A stretch of DNA of 64,000 nucleotides from an uncultured Collinsella sp. (GTDB taxonomy: Bacteria > Actinomycetota > Coriobacteriia > Coriobacteriales > Coriobacteriaceae), in the NCBI GenBank assembly GCA_900544115.1, contig UQTW01000001.1, positions 124,001 to 188,000 of the forward strand, read 5' to 3'. Position numbers and translations under genes: made by a program. How positions within the stretch are numbered: position 1 is the first letter of the stretch; each line of letters begins with the position of its first letter. Positions 25,173-32,146 of the stretch are shown here, piece by piece. The notes under the pieces were generated by a model. The model saw only the letters and a program-made list of their open reading frames with translations. It made no database searches and had not been told where the DNA came from.

Positions 25173-25210
25173 GGCGCTCGGCGGGCCCCATTCCGCCGAG
25201 CGCCTCTCCT
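25173..25210 (+). terminator. Intrinsic terminator of tex
   Basis: GGCGCTCGGCGG (25173-25184) pairs with CCGCCGAGCGCC (25193-25204), followed by TCTCCTTCT. It starts ten bases after the stop codon. Confidence 0.8.
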
Positions 25211-25278
25211 TCTAAAACGATTTGGCGATATCCCGAAGTGCGAGACGCCGTTTCCGCTAATCATCACCTGCAATTTTT

Positions 25279-25447
25279 GAGATATTCGGCCTCGCTGGGC
25301 CGCGATAACACTTCTTCAAAGTGCAAGCTCAACAAATAGGCATCAGATATTCCACAAACGTCCCATATCTGCACCCGCAGAGGTGCGGTACGGGACGCTT
25401 TTCAGCCATATTGGCAATCTTGACGGCACTCTGAGGCCGAATATCTC
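25279..25447. repeat. Inverted repeat with 15-base arms around a smaller palindrome
   Basis: GAGATATTCGGCCTC (25279-25293) and GAGGCCGAATATCTC (25433-25447) are perfect complements 139 bases apart. Between them CGTCCC/GGGACG and CACC/GGTG pairs form another hairpin (25359-25398). The structure appears to cut into the remnant gene at 25329. Confidence 0.6.
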
Positions 25448-25637
25448 GATTTCTGTTGGTGGGACACTTATGGGCACGAGCCGCAAAGACCTCGTTTGCC
25501 CGGTAGAGCTGTTCAACCACGTCAAGCATGAGATCTTGCATGCGCGGAACAAAGGATAATCGAAGGGTCTTGGGCGACTTGCGCGTCGCCCCGAACACAT
25601 AGCCGGCAGGGTCCTTTGCCTTGGCGATGACTGCCAA
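25329..25637 (-). pseudogene. Avd-like four-helix-bundle gene remnant (diversity-generating retroelement type)
   Basis: The translated stretch has KSPKTLRLSFVPRMQ, then LMLDVVEQLYRANEVF. This resembles the accessory four-helix-bundle (Avd-type) proteins found between target gene and reverse transcriptase in gut diversity-generating retroelements, where a KSPK-x-FR-x-(S/T)FV...YRAND pattern recurs. The usual C-terminal half with its LKLL and W-x-NSD blocks is absent; the frame instead runs into palindromic repeat DNA. There is no good start: in-frame sequence extends 5' to TAA without ATG. It lies 50 bases downstream of a DUF6273-like C-terminal fragment on the same strand, the normal target-avd order. 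The family call rests on memory of the pattern and needs a profile search. Confidence 0.4.
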
Positions 25638-25687
25638 CTCGGGGCCGGATCGTTTTCGATACTTGATAGATATGGATTAGAAGATCA

Positions 25688-25879
25688 TTAGATTACAGGT
25701 TGATCCATAATGCGGAACCGCATTGTCCACGCGATGCCGTCGGAGCCCACGCCGCCGTCCGAGGTGACGCCGGCCGCGTAACACGAATCGTCATCCGGCG
25801 AACGAAGCCGCCAGTGGCACGCGGCGTTGCCATCCGAGCCCAGCCCCATTACTGCCCGAGACAGTTGGCGGGGTAGCAC
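25688..25879 (-). pseudogene. C-terminal fragment of a DUF6273-like surface/target protein
   Basis: This minus-strand frame contains HWRLRSPDDDSCYAAGVTSD followed by GGVGSDG and ends after MRFRIMDQPVI. DUF6273-type proteins end with W-x-LRSP, a variable stretch, A-x-x-V-x-x-DG and a GVRPAL-like end. Upstream coding is interrupted: a second frame ending in CLGQ stop covers the preceding piece, so the gene is broken. In some gut bacteria such C-terminal regions are the variable region of diversity-generating retroelements, and an Avd-like fragment follows here. No template repeat or reverse transcriptase was seen. Confidence 0.4.
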
Positions 25880-25947
25880 TGTCGACCCCCATCGGAATAA
25901 AGGTAGCGATTCAGCTCAGGACCTACCGACGGGTTCGTGTCGGCAGC

Positions 25948-26015
25948 CCCGGCCTTTCCTTTGCCTAGCGCGACCCTCGCGAAGCGCGTGAGCGATAGGG
26001 AAAGGAAAGGCCGGG
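25948..26015. repeat. 16-base perfect inverted repeat
   Basis: CCCCGGCCTTTCCTTT (25948-25963) and AAAGGAAAGGCCGGGG (26000-26015) flank 36 bases with further G/C pairing. It lies just downstream of the transaldolase (minus, ends 26048) but has no T-run. Confidence 0.7.
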
Positions 26016-26047
26016 GCGAGCAGTCCGCGGCGCAGCCAGTGTTCGCG

Positions 26048-26752
26048 TTACGGCAGGATATGGAAACCGAGCGCCGCGATATCCTTGGCAAAACCGCGCA
26101 CGGTATCGAGCGAGACCTCGTACGGGTCACGGCCGATGTTCTTGCGCTTGGCCAGGATGCTATTGGGCACCGTGATGATCTGGCAACCGCATCCTTCCGC
26201 CTGGTAAATATTGATAAGCTCGCGTGTGGATGCCCACAGGACCTCGCAGTTGGGCTTGGCGGCGGCCTTCTTGACCGACTCCGTCATAAACGGAATGGGG
26301 TCGACGCCGGTATCGGCGATACGGCCGGCAAAGAGCGAGATGATAGACGGCGTCTCGGCGTCCACGGCCTCGACCATCTCATCGACCTGCTTAGGCGTAA
26401 AGATGGTGGTGACGTTGACCTTGATGCCGCCGGCCGAAAGCTTGCGCACCAGCTCGGCGGTGGACTCGCCCTTGGTGGTCACGCACGGAATCTTGACGTA
26501 GACGTTCTCGGCCCAGGTAGCGATCTCGCGAGCCTCGACCTCCATGGTCTCGACGTCGTCGGCAAAGACCTCAAACGACACAGACACATCGGTGATGTGG
26601 GCCAGGACCTCCTTGGCAAACGCGCGGTAATCCGTCACGCCGCCCTTCTTCATAAGGGACGGGTTGGTCGTGAAACCCTGAACGTTGCCGTTCTCGTACA
26701 TGTCGAGCATGCCCTCGAGGTTTGCACCGTCAGCGAACACCTTGATTGCCAT
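26048..26752 (-). CDS. Transaldolase-family protein (short FSA/TalC-like), copy 1
   Basis: A 234-residue small transaldolase/fructose-6-phosphate-aldolase-type TIM barrel. Visible family sites are the Asp in VFADGAN, the TTNPSLM loop, and the Schiff-base Lys in VYVKIPCVTTKG. The ASTRELINIYQAE segment replaces the E. coli FSA ASFKTPRQ, so it fits the staphylococcal-type short transaldolases better than FSA proper. AAAGGA precedes ATG at 26752. It is very similar to the gene at 29347; the two bracket a three-gene PTS. A terminator at 26986 separates it from the PTS genes. Cleavage or transfer of a PTS-derived ketose phosphate is likely. Confidence 0.85.
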   Translation of the reverse strand: MAIKVFADGANLEGMLDMYENGNVQGFTTNPSLMKKGGVTDYRAFAKEVLAHITDVSVSFEVFADDVETMEVEAREIATWAENVYVKIPCVTTKGESTAELVRKLSAGGIKVNVTTIFTPKQVDEMVEAVDAETPSIISLFAGRIADTGVDPIPFMTESVKKAAAKPNCEVLWASTRELINIYQAEGCGCQIITVPNSILAKRKNIGRDPYEVSLDTVRGFAKDIAALGFHILP

Positions 26753-26985
26753 CTGCCTGGTTCCTTTCGTTAGCATACGGCCGATAAACTGCTAAATACT
26801 TTACCTACGTTTATCAAGGCGTGAACTGCGGGTTTTTATCTTCTCGGCGAACGGTTTTGCAGTTTTACCATTTTTATATCGACACCCCAGCGGCAAAACG
26901 TTTTTGCTGATCATCGCGGTTGATTCCGTTCGCGGCGCAGAGACAGCACTTCACCGGTGCGTTTTCACAACCGCTCCAAAACAAA

Positions 26986-27019
26986 AAGCGGTGACGCCTC
27001 ATTTGAGACGCCACCGCTT
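26986..27019 (-). terminator. Intrinsic terminator downstream of PTS EIIC gene
   Basis: AAGCGGTGGCGTCTC pairs with GAGGCGTCACCGCTT (minus-strand reading), followed by TTTGTTTTG. It ends the PTS transcript, so the 26048 transaldolase needs its own promoter in the 324-base gap 26753-27076. That gap has no other clear feature. Confidence 0.75.
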
Positions 27020-27076
27020 CCGTGTAGGAGCCGGTTATCGGAGCTCCGCCCGATTAGGGCTTAACGTATGCCTGGA

Positions 27077-28468
27077 TTACTCTTCCTCAACGTGATTGAT
27101 CACAGCACCCTTGGTGTGGATGAAGTTGGGGACGAAGGCAACGACCAGAAGGACAGCGAGAATCGCGTAGACACCGGTGGTACCGAAGGCCTCGGCAGCG
27201 CGGCCAAGCGTAATACCAATGACGGAGAAATCGAAGTCGCCGAACGTAGTGTTCTTGAAGCCAAAGACGTCAAGAACGGGCAGGAGCAGGGCCGGGGCAA
27301 AGGTGATGAGCAGGCCGTTGACGAAAGCGCCAAGAGCTGCGCCCTTGCGACCGCCGGTAGCATTGCCGTAGATGCCCGCGGTAGCACCGCAGAAGAAGTG
27401 GGGAACCATGCCCGGGATGATGAAGATGCCCAGGGTAGCGCCCACGATGAACATACCGACCACGCCACCGATGAAGGAAGCGACAAAGCCGAGGATAACG
27501 GCGGTGGGAGCATAGGGGAAGAAGACAGCGCAGTCGACGGCCGGGATGGCACCGGGGATCAGCTTGTTGGAGATGCCCTGGAAAGCCGGGACCAGGTCGG
27601 CAAGGATCATACGAACGCCGTTATAGACGATGGTGACACCAACGGCGAAGGACAGGGCACAGGTCAGGGCATAGACAATCACGTTGTCGCCGCCAGCGGT
27701 CTTGGTAACGACCGCAGGATCTGCGATGTAAGCGGCGAAAGCGGTAACCAGGTAGAAGAAGGCCATGGTAAGAGCCGTGGAGATGGTAGTGTCGCGCAGG
27801 AAGGCGAACTTCTCGGGAACCTCGATCTTCTCGGTGCTGTTCTCCTCGGCGTCCTTAGCAAAAAGCGTACCGACTGCAGCGGAGATGTAATAGGCGAGTG
27901 AACCGAAGTGGCCCATGGCGATTTCATCGCCATCGGTAACCTTCTCGGTGAAACGTTGACCAACGGCGGGAAGCATAGCGCTCACGAGGCCCAGGAACAT
28001 GCCGCCCACGATGACAAGCTGGACATCCTGGAAGCCAGATGCCTGCAGAACGGCAGACAGCAGGCAGGCCATAAACATGCTGTGATGGCCCGTCAGGAAG
28101 ATGTACTTAAACTTGGTAAAGCGGGCAATGATAATGTTCACGACATAGCCGAGAATCAGGATCATCATGGTCTGAACGCCGAGGACGCTCTGAGCCATCG
28201 AAACGACGACCTCGTTGTTGGGCACGACGCCGGTGATGTGGAAACCGGTCTCGATGAAGGTACCCAGCGGAGCAAGGTTCTCCTGAACAACAGCGGCGCC
28301 GGCGGACAGCATGATGTAACCAAGAATGGGCTTCAGGGTGCCCGTCATCACCTTGTGGGCAGGACGCTTAAGCGCGACAAGGCCCACAAAGGCAAATAGA
28401 CCCATAATCCACGCTGGCTTGGTCAGAATCGATTGGATAAACTCAAGTATGGGAAGGATGGCTTGCAT
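27077..28468 (-). CDS. PTS EIIC, UlaA/SgaT (ascorbate-type) family
   Basis: A 463-residue membrane protein of the ascorbate-type PTS permease family, with FLTGHHSMFMACLLSAVL, YNGVRMILADLVPAFQGIS and GAIPAVDCAVFFPYAPTAV typical of UlaA. ATG at 28468 follows AAAGGA; a longer frame to 28513 is not supported. EIIB and EIIA are separate genes just upstream on the same strand. None of the usual UlaD/E/F/G catabolic enzymes is present; transaldolase paralogues are, so the imported sugar may not be ascorbate. A pentitol or ketose is possible. Confidence 0.9.
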   Translation of the reverse strand: MQAILPILEFIQSILTKPAWIMGLFAFVGLVALKRPAHKVMTGTLKPILGYIMLSAGAAVVQENLAPLGTFIETGFHITGVVPNNEVVVSMAQSVLGVQTMMILILGYVVNIIIARFTKFKYIFLTGHHSMFMACLLSAVLQASGFQDVQLVIVGGMFLGLVSAMLPAVGQRFTEKVTDGDEIAMGHFGSLAYYISAAVGTLFAKDAEENSTEKIEVPEKFAFLRDTTISTALTMAFFYLVTAFAAYIADPAVVTKTAGGDNVIVYALTCALSFAVGVTIVYNGVRMILADLVPAFQGISNKLIPGAIPAVDCAVFFPYAPTAVILGFVASFIGGVVGMFIVGATLGIFIIPGMVPHFFCGATAGIYGNATGGRKGAALGAFVNGLLITFAPALLLPVLDVFGFKNTTFGDFDFSVIGITLGRAAEAFGTTGVYAILAVLLVVAFVPNFIHTKGAVINHVEEE

Positions 28469-28539
28469 CTGCGCTTCCTTTCTCTCTAACGTGGGCGCGT
28501 TTCCCTCTTCCACAGGGAACCGCCCTTTTTTGTGCCGCT

Positions 28540-28815
28540 TTAGGCGTTAGCGGCGGCCGCCTTGATTGCCTCGAGGGCGTCTTCGCGGATCTTCTTCTTG
28601 TTCACATAGCTGCGAACGATCACAACGTTGCCGTGGAGCTCGGGGGCGAGTTCCTTAACGGTGATGAACAGATCCGGATTTGCGGAAGAAGCACCGTTCA
28701 GGTCCATAGACTCAACGTCGGCCTTGATGCCCTCCTCCTCGCAAAGCTCCTCGACTTTGCCAGCGAGCATCAGGCTGGACCCGATGCCGTTTCCGCATAC
28801 GGTGATGATATGCAT
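28540..28815 (-). CDS. PTS EIIB, lactose/ascorbate-type (UlaB-like)
   Basis: A 91-residue EIIB protein. The phosphorylated residue should be Cys7 in the loop VCGNGIGSSL. It receives phosphate from EIIA and passes it to the sugar during transport by the neighbouring EIIC. GGAGAGGAAGG precedes the ATG. It is spaced 71 bases before the EIIC gene and 75 bases after the EIIA gene in transcription order. Length is complete. Confidence 0.9.
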   Translation of the reverse strand: MHIITVCGNGIGSSLMLAGKVEELCEEEGIKADVESMDLNGASSANPDLFITVKELAPELHGNVVIVRSYVNKKKIREDALEAIKAAAANA

Positions 28816-28890
28816 GGCAACCTTCCTCTCCTACACGTGACGGTTTTCCGTCTATCCAAAAGCGGCGACGCATCGCCGTGCCATTAAGGC

Positions 28891-29337
28891 CTAAAAGAAT
28901 GAACGCATGGTCTCCAAAACCTGCTCGGGCGTATCGCATGCGCTGAGCTTGGCAACGCAGTCCTCGTCCTCGAACATCTGCGAAAGCTCCGTCAAGCAGC
29001 CAAGATGAGCCTTGGGGTCGGGTGCGCAAATACCCACGAGCACGTGAACCGGATCGAAATCCTCGTGTCCAAACACAATGGCAGGGTCAAGCGTGACGAT
29101 ACAGATCCCCGCTTCACTCACATTGCCATCTGCCTGAGCGTGGGGCATGGCGATGCCCTCTTCCAAGACCATATAGGGGCCGAATTTGTGAACCGATGAA
29201 ATCATGGCGTCAACATAGCTCTGGTCGCATTTGCCAGCGTCTACGAGCAACTTACCGCATGCCCTGATCGCTTCCTCCCAGTCGGAGGCCTCGACGTGGC
29301 AGGCAACAAGCTCGGGCTTAAGAAGATCAGTCAGCAT
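28891..29337 (-). CDS. PTS EIIA, mannitol/fructose-ascorbate type (UlaC-like)
   Basis: A 148-residue EIIA of the PTS_EIIA_2 fold. The phospho-acceptor is His66 in IAMPHAQAD. It takes phosphate from HPr and gives it to the EIIB at 28540. It starts nine bases after the stop of the 29347 transaldolase, so the order of the operon is transaldolase, EIIA, EIIB, EIIC. Length and motif are normal. Confidence 0.9.
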   Translation of the reverse strand: MLTDLLKPELVACHVEASDWEEAIRACGKLLVDAGKCDQSYVDAMISSVHKFGPYMVLEEGIAMPHAQADGNVSEAGICIVTLDPAIVFGHEDFDPVHVLVGICAPDPKAHLGCLTELSQMFEDEDCVAKLSACDTPEQVLETMRSFF

Positions 29338-29346
29338 GCTCGTCCC

Positions 29347-30057
29347 CTACTCCTCGGGCAGGATGTGAAAACCAAGCGCCTGAATGTCGCGGGCAAAGCC
29401 CTTGACCGTATCAAGCGAGTACTCAAGCAAATCTTTCCCGAAATTCTTGCGTTTGGCAAGAAGGGCATTGGGGACCGTAATGATCTGGCATCCAACGGAC
29501 TCCGCCTGGAAGATATTGAGGACCTCGCGCGTAGACGCCCAGAGAACCTCGGCAGCAGGCTTAACGGCAGCCTTCTTTACGGACTCCGCCATGAGGGGCA
29601 GCGGATCGACGCCGGTATCGGCAATGCGACCGGCAAAGATGGACAGAATAGAGGGGGTCTCAGCAGAAACGGCATCGACAAACTCGTCGACCTGCTCGGG
29701 CGTAAAGATAGTGGTGACATTCACCTTGATGCCGTCGGCAGAAAGGCGCTTGACCAGCGCGGCAGTGGACTCGCCCTTGGTGTTGAGCGCCGGGATCTTA
29801 ACGTAGACGTTGTCTGCCCAGGTTGCGATCTCGCGAGCCTCGGCTTCCATACCCGCCTCGTCGTCGGCGAATACCTCAAAAGAGACCGACACATCAGTAA
29901 TGTGCTCAAGAACCGTCTTGGCAAAAGCGCGGTAGTCGGTCACGCCGCCGGCCTTCATAAGGGAAGGATTGGTCGTGAAGCCCTGAACGTTGCCATTGTC
30001 ATGCATGTCAAGCATGCCCTCGAGGTTAGCGCCGTCGGCAAACACCTTGATCGCCAT
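29347..30057 (-). CDS. Transaldolase-family protein (short FSA/TalC-like), copy 2
   Basis: A 236-residue paralogue of the protein at 26048, with VFADGAN, TTNPSLM and the Lys in VYVKIPALNTKG. The two agree over most of their length, differing for example in CVTTKGESTAEL versus ALNTKGESTAAL. It is the first gene of the PTS operon (AAAGGA before ATG 30057) and is divergent from a DeoR regulator. The shared operon with a PTS implies that it acts on the imported ketose phosphate. Whether both copies are needed is unknown. Confidence 0.87.
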   Translation of the reverse strand: MAIKVFADGANLEGMLDMHDNGNVQGFTTNPSLMKAGGVTDYRAFAKTVLEHITDVSVSFEVFADDEAGMEAEAREIATWADNVYVKIPALNTKGESTAALVKRLSADGIKVNVTTIFTPEQVDEFVDAVSAETPSILSIFAGRIADTGVDPLPLMAESVKKAAVKPAAEVLWASTREVLNIFQAESVGCQIITVPNALLAKRKNFGKDLLEYSLDTVKGFARDIQALGFHILPEE

Positions 30058-30406
30058 GTTCGGTCCTTTCTCATCTAACACTATTGCTATCGAAAGCCTT
30101 CTTCTTTGTTTCAAAAGCTTTTCGGTTTTCTTTTATAAACCATTTCAAAAGCTATCGAAAGCTCAATTGTCAGCTTTCCGTGAACGGTCGAATATCGGGC
30201 GTGAACGTACTTCTTTTGGGCGGCACCTTCAGAATGAGACTCTTTATAGCCCGTTTACGTGCGAACTATCTGCTACGCATGCATTTATGACATGCCATTC
30301 CGTTCTTTTGATTCATTCGAATTTGCCTTGTTCTTTTCATATCGATACGTTATATTTCGATTACGAAAGGCGCATCTTTTTACCTTTTGTTCAAAAGGAG
30401 CGGCAT
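30058..30406. promoter_or_regulatory. Divergent control region of PTS operon and DeoR gene
   Basis: This 349-base AT-richer gap has repeated motifs near the operon start: GCTATCGAAAGC at 30086-30097 and 30151-30162, and TTTCAAAAGCT at 30109-30119 and 30143-30153. Near the DeoR start there is a dyad TTTCG-ATTA-CGAAA at 30355-30368. All share a TTTCR-type half-site, as expected for DeoR-family operators. Confidence 0.55.
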
Positions 30407-31198
30407 ATGGCATCTACTTCAGACCTTTCACCGGCCGAGCGTCAGCGATTTATCATGAATTGGCTGGCCGAAAAGCCAAATATCTCGGTATCCGACATCG
30501 TTCGCCGTTTTTCGGTTTCGGAAGTCACCGCACGACACGACCTCATCTCGTTGGAATCCGAAGGCAAGCTGCGTCGCGTACGCGGCGGAGCGGTATCGCT
30601 TTCTCGCTCCAACGCAATCTCGTATCCCGAGGAGCGCATCAATGTCCAAGTCGAGGCCAAGGAGGCCATCGCCGCAACCGCAGCAACTCTTGTTGATGAT
30701 GGCGATGTTCTGGTAATTGATATCGGCACCACAGGCTTTTACTTCGCTAAGGCCCTCATGGACAAGCGTGAGATCACCATTATCACCGGCGATCTTGCAA
30801 TCGCGAACTACGCCAGCTTCAATCTCCCCAATGCTTCGGTAGTGCTGCTGGGCGGCTCCGTGCGCAAGGGCCACCTCTATCTCGCGGGCGCACTAACGCT
30901 CGACTGCATGAGCAAACTACATGCCGACAAGGCGTTTGTCAGTGCCGACGGATTCCACCCCGACCACGGTTTTACCGTCGAGCACGACTTCTCGGCCATG
31001 ATCAAGCATATGTACCTTACCAACTCAAACCAGGGCTACATGATGGTTGACCAGGGAAAGTTCAACAAAACCAGTTTTTATCAGTCCGCGCAGATCGATG
31101 ACCTCGACGGCATCATCGTTGATGGAGACGACGAGGGCATCATGACGGCGGCGATCGAGAGCAGTCGCAGTCATCCCAAGCTCTATATTGCAAAATAG
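30407..31198 (+). CDS. DeoR-family transcriptional regulator
   Basis: A 263-residue regulator with an N-terminal helix-turn-helix (ISVSDIVRRFSVSEVTARHDLISLESEGKLRRVRGG) and a C-terminal DeoR sensor domain with VIDIGTTGFYFAKAL and the VLLGGSVRKGHLYLAG block. These proteins bind sugar phosphates and usually repress the adjacent operon. ATG at 30407 follows AAAGGAG; the frame runs open far upstream but without support. Divergent from the transaldolase-PTS operon, it is its probable regulator. A bidirectional terminator follows at 31202. Confidence 0.9.
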   Translation: MASTSDLSPAERQRFIMNWLAEKPNISVSDIVRRFSVSEVTARHDLISLESEGKLRRVRGGAVSLSRSNAISYPEERINVQVEAKEAIAATAATLVDDGDVLVIDIGTTGFYFAKALMDKREITIITGDLAIANYASFNLPNASVVLLGGSVRKGHLYLAGALTLDCMSKLHADKAFVSADGFHPDHGFTVEHDFSAMIKHMYLTNSNQGYMMVDQGKFNKTSFYQSAQIDDLDGIIVDGDDEGIMTAAIESSRSHPKLYIAK

Positions 31199-31201
31199 CT
31201 C

Positions 31202-31242
31202 AAATGGCCGGGTCGCCCCCACTGCGGGCGACCCGGCCATTT
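31202..31242. terminator. Bidirectional terminator between DeoR and HAD genes
   Basis: A 17-base perfect stem (31202-31218 with 31226-31242, AAATGGCCGGGTCGCCC) with a seven-base loop sits exactly between the convergent stops. Confidence 0.88.
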
Positions 31243-31243
31243 A

Positions 31244-32071
31244 TTAAATCAACCCAAAATGCTGCATCGCTGTGACGGTACCGTCGTGTGCGACATCGTC
31301 GGTCACGTAGTCGGCGAGCGCCTTGACTTCGGGCATGGCGTTGCCCATGGCGACAGCCGTCTCGACAGCGGCGAGCATACCCAGATCGTTGCCGGAATCG
31401 CCAAAGCCAAAGGTGCGCGCGTTGCCGGTGCGACCTAGATACGCCAGCGCCCGCGCCAGGCCCACGCCCTTGTCGATGCCCTTGGGACTCAGCTCGCGGT
31501 TCTGGCCGCCAGTATTGCACAGCTCAAAGTTGCGATCGATAAAGCCGTCATCGTTGGCTACGCGAGCCAGGTTGCACGCGTTAATGCACACCTTGCCTAC
31601 GTGCAAGCGGCCATCGACGCGCATCTGATCAACGCCATGCACCACGCCGGCGCCTAGCAGAAATGACTGTTCGACACCAACTGGCTCAAGTGAATAGGTG
31701 GCACCGTTCGTCTCGAACAACGCCTCGCCGCCCGCCACAGTAATGCGGCGCGCGAGCTCCTCAACAATGTCTTCGTCAATGCAATCCTCGTGCACCACGC
31801 GTCCCTCGACCTCGAGCGTGGCGCCCGCCATGGCAACGATTCCCGCCGGGTTCAGCGCACGCAGGCCATCGGCAACCAGCCACAAGGGACGGCCCGTGCA
31901 GATAAATGCCTGGTGACCCGCATTGCGCAGACGACCAAATGCATCGACAACAGCCTTCGACGGATGGATTGCATTGAAGTCCTTATCGGTCATATCGTCG
32001 GGGTCGAACGACGTCAGCGTGCCGTCCACGTCAAAAAACAATACAGCGGAATCGGGGCACGCATCAATCAT
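31244..32071 (-). CDS. HAD-superfamily (Cof-type) phosphatase
   Basis: A 275-residue HAD hydrolase of the Cof/IIB type. Motif I is FFDVDGTLT, with the nucleophile Asp and the acid/base Asp two residues on. Motif II is the Thr in FICTGRP, the Lys lies in ELSPKGIDKG, and motif IV is GFGDSGNDLGML. Members remove phosphate from sugar phosphates or flavin and PLP-type cofactors. ATG at 32071 follows AAAGGA. It is divergent from rlmKL by 75 bases and convergent with the DeoR gene. The substrate is unknown. Confidence 0.88.
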   Translation of the reverse strand: MIDACPDSAVLFFDVDGTLTSFDPDDMTDKDFNAIHPSKAVVDAFGRLRNAGHQAFICTGRPLWLVADGLRALNPAGIVAMAGATLEVEGRVVHEDCIDEDIVEELARRITVAGGEALFETNGATYSLEPVGVEQSFLLGAGVVHGVDQMRVDGRLHVGKVCINACNLARVANDDGFIDRNFELCNTGGQNRELSPKGIDKGVGLARALAYLGRTGNARTFGFGDSGNDLGMLAAVETAVAMGNAMPEVKALADYVTDDVAHDGTVTAMQHFGLI

Positions 32072-32146
32072 ATGGGTTCCTTTCGAGGGCGATGGCAAAC
32101 GAAGCATCCATCATATAATGGAGCGACGCAACCAGAGAGGTCACCC

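Noticed and set aside
25329..25637. Four-helix-bundle protein of the 23S rRNA intervening-sequence type
   Set aside because: That family shows an IPANIAEG-like motif, which is absent; the KSPK...YRAN pattern fits the retroelement-associated type better, although the call remains tentative.
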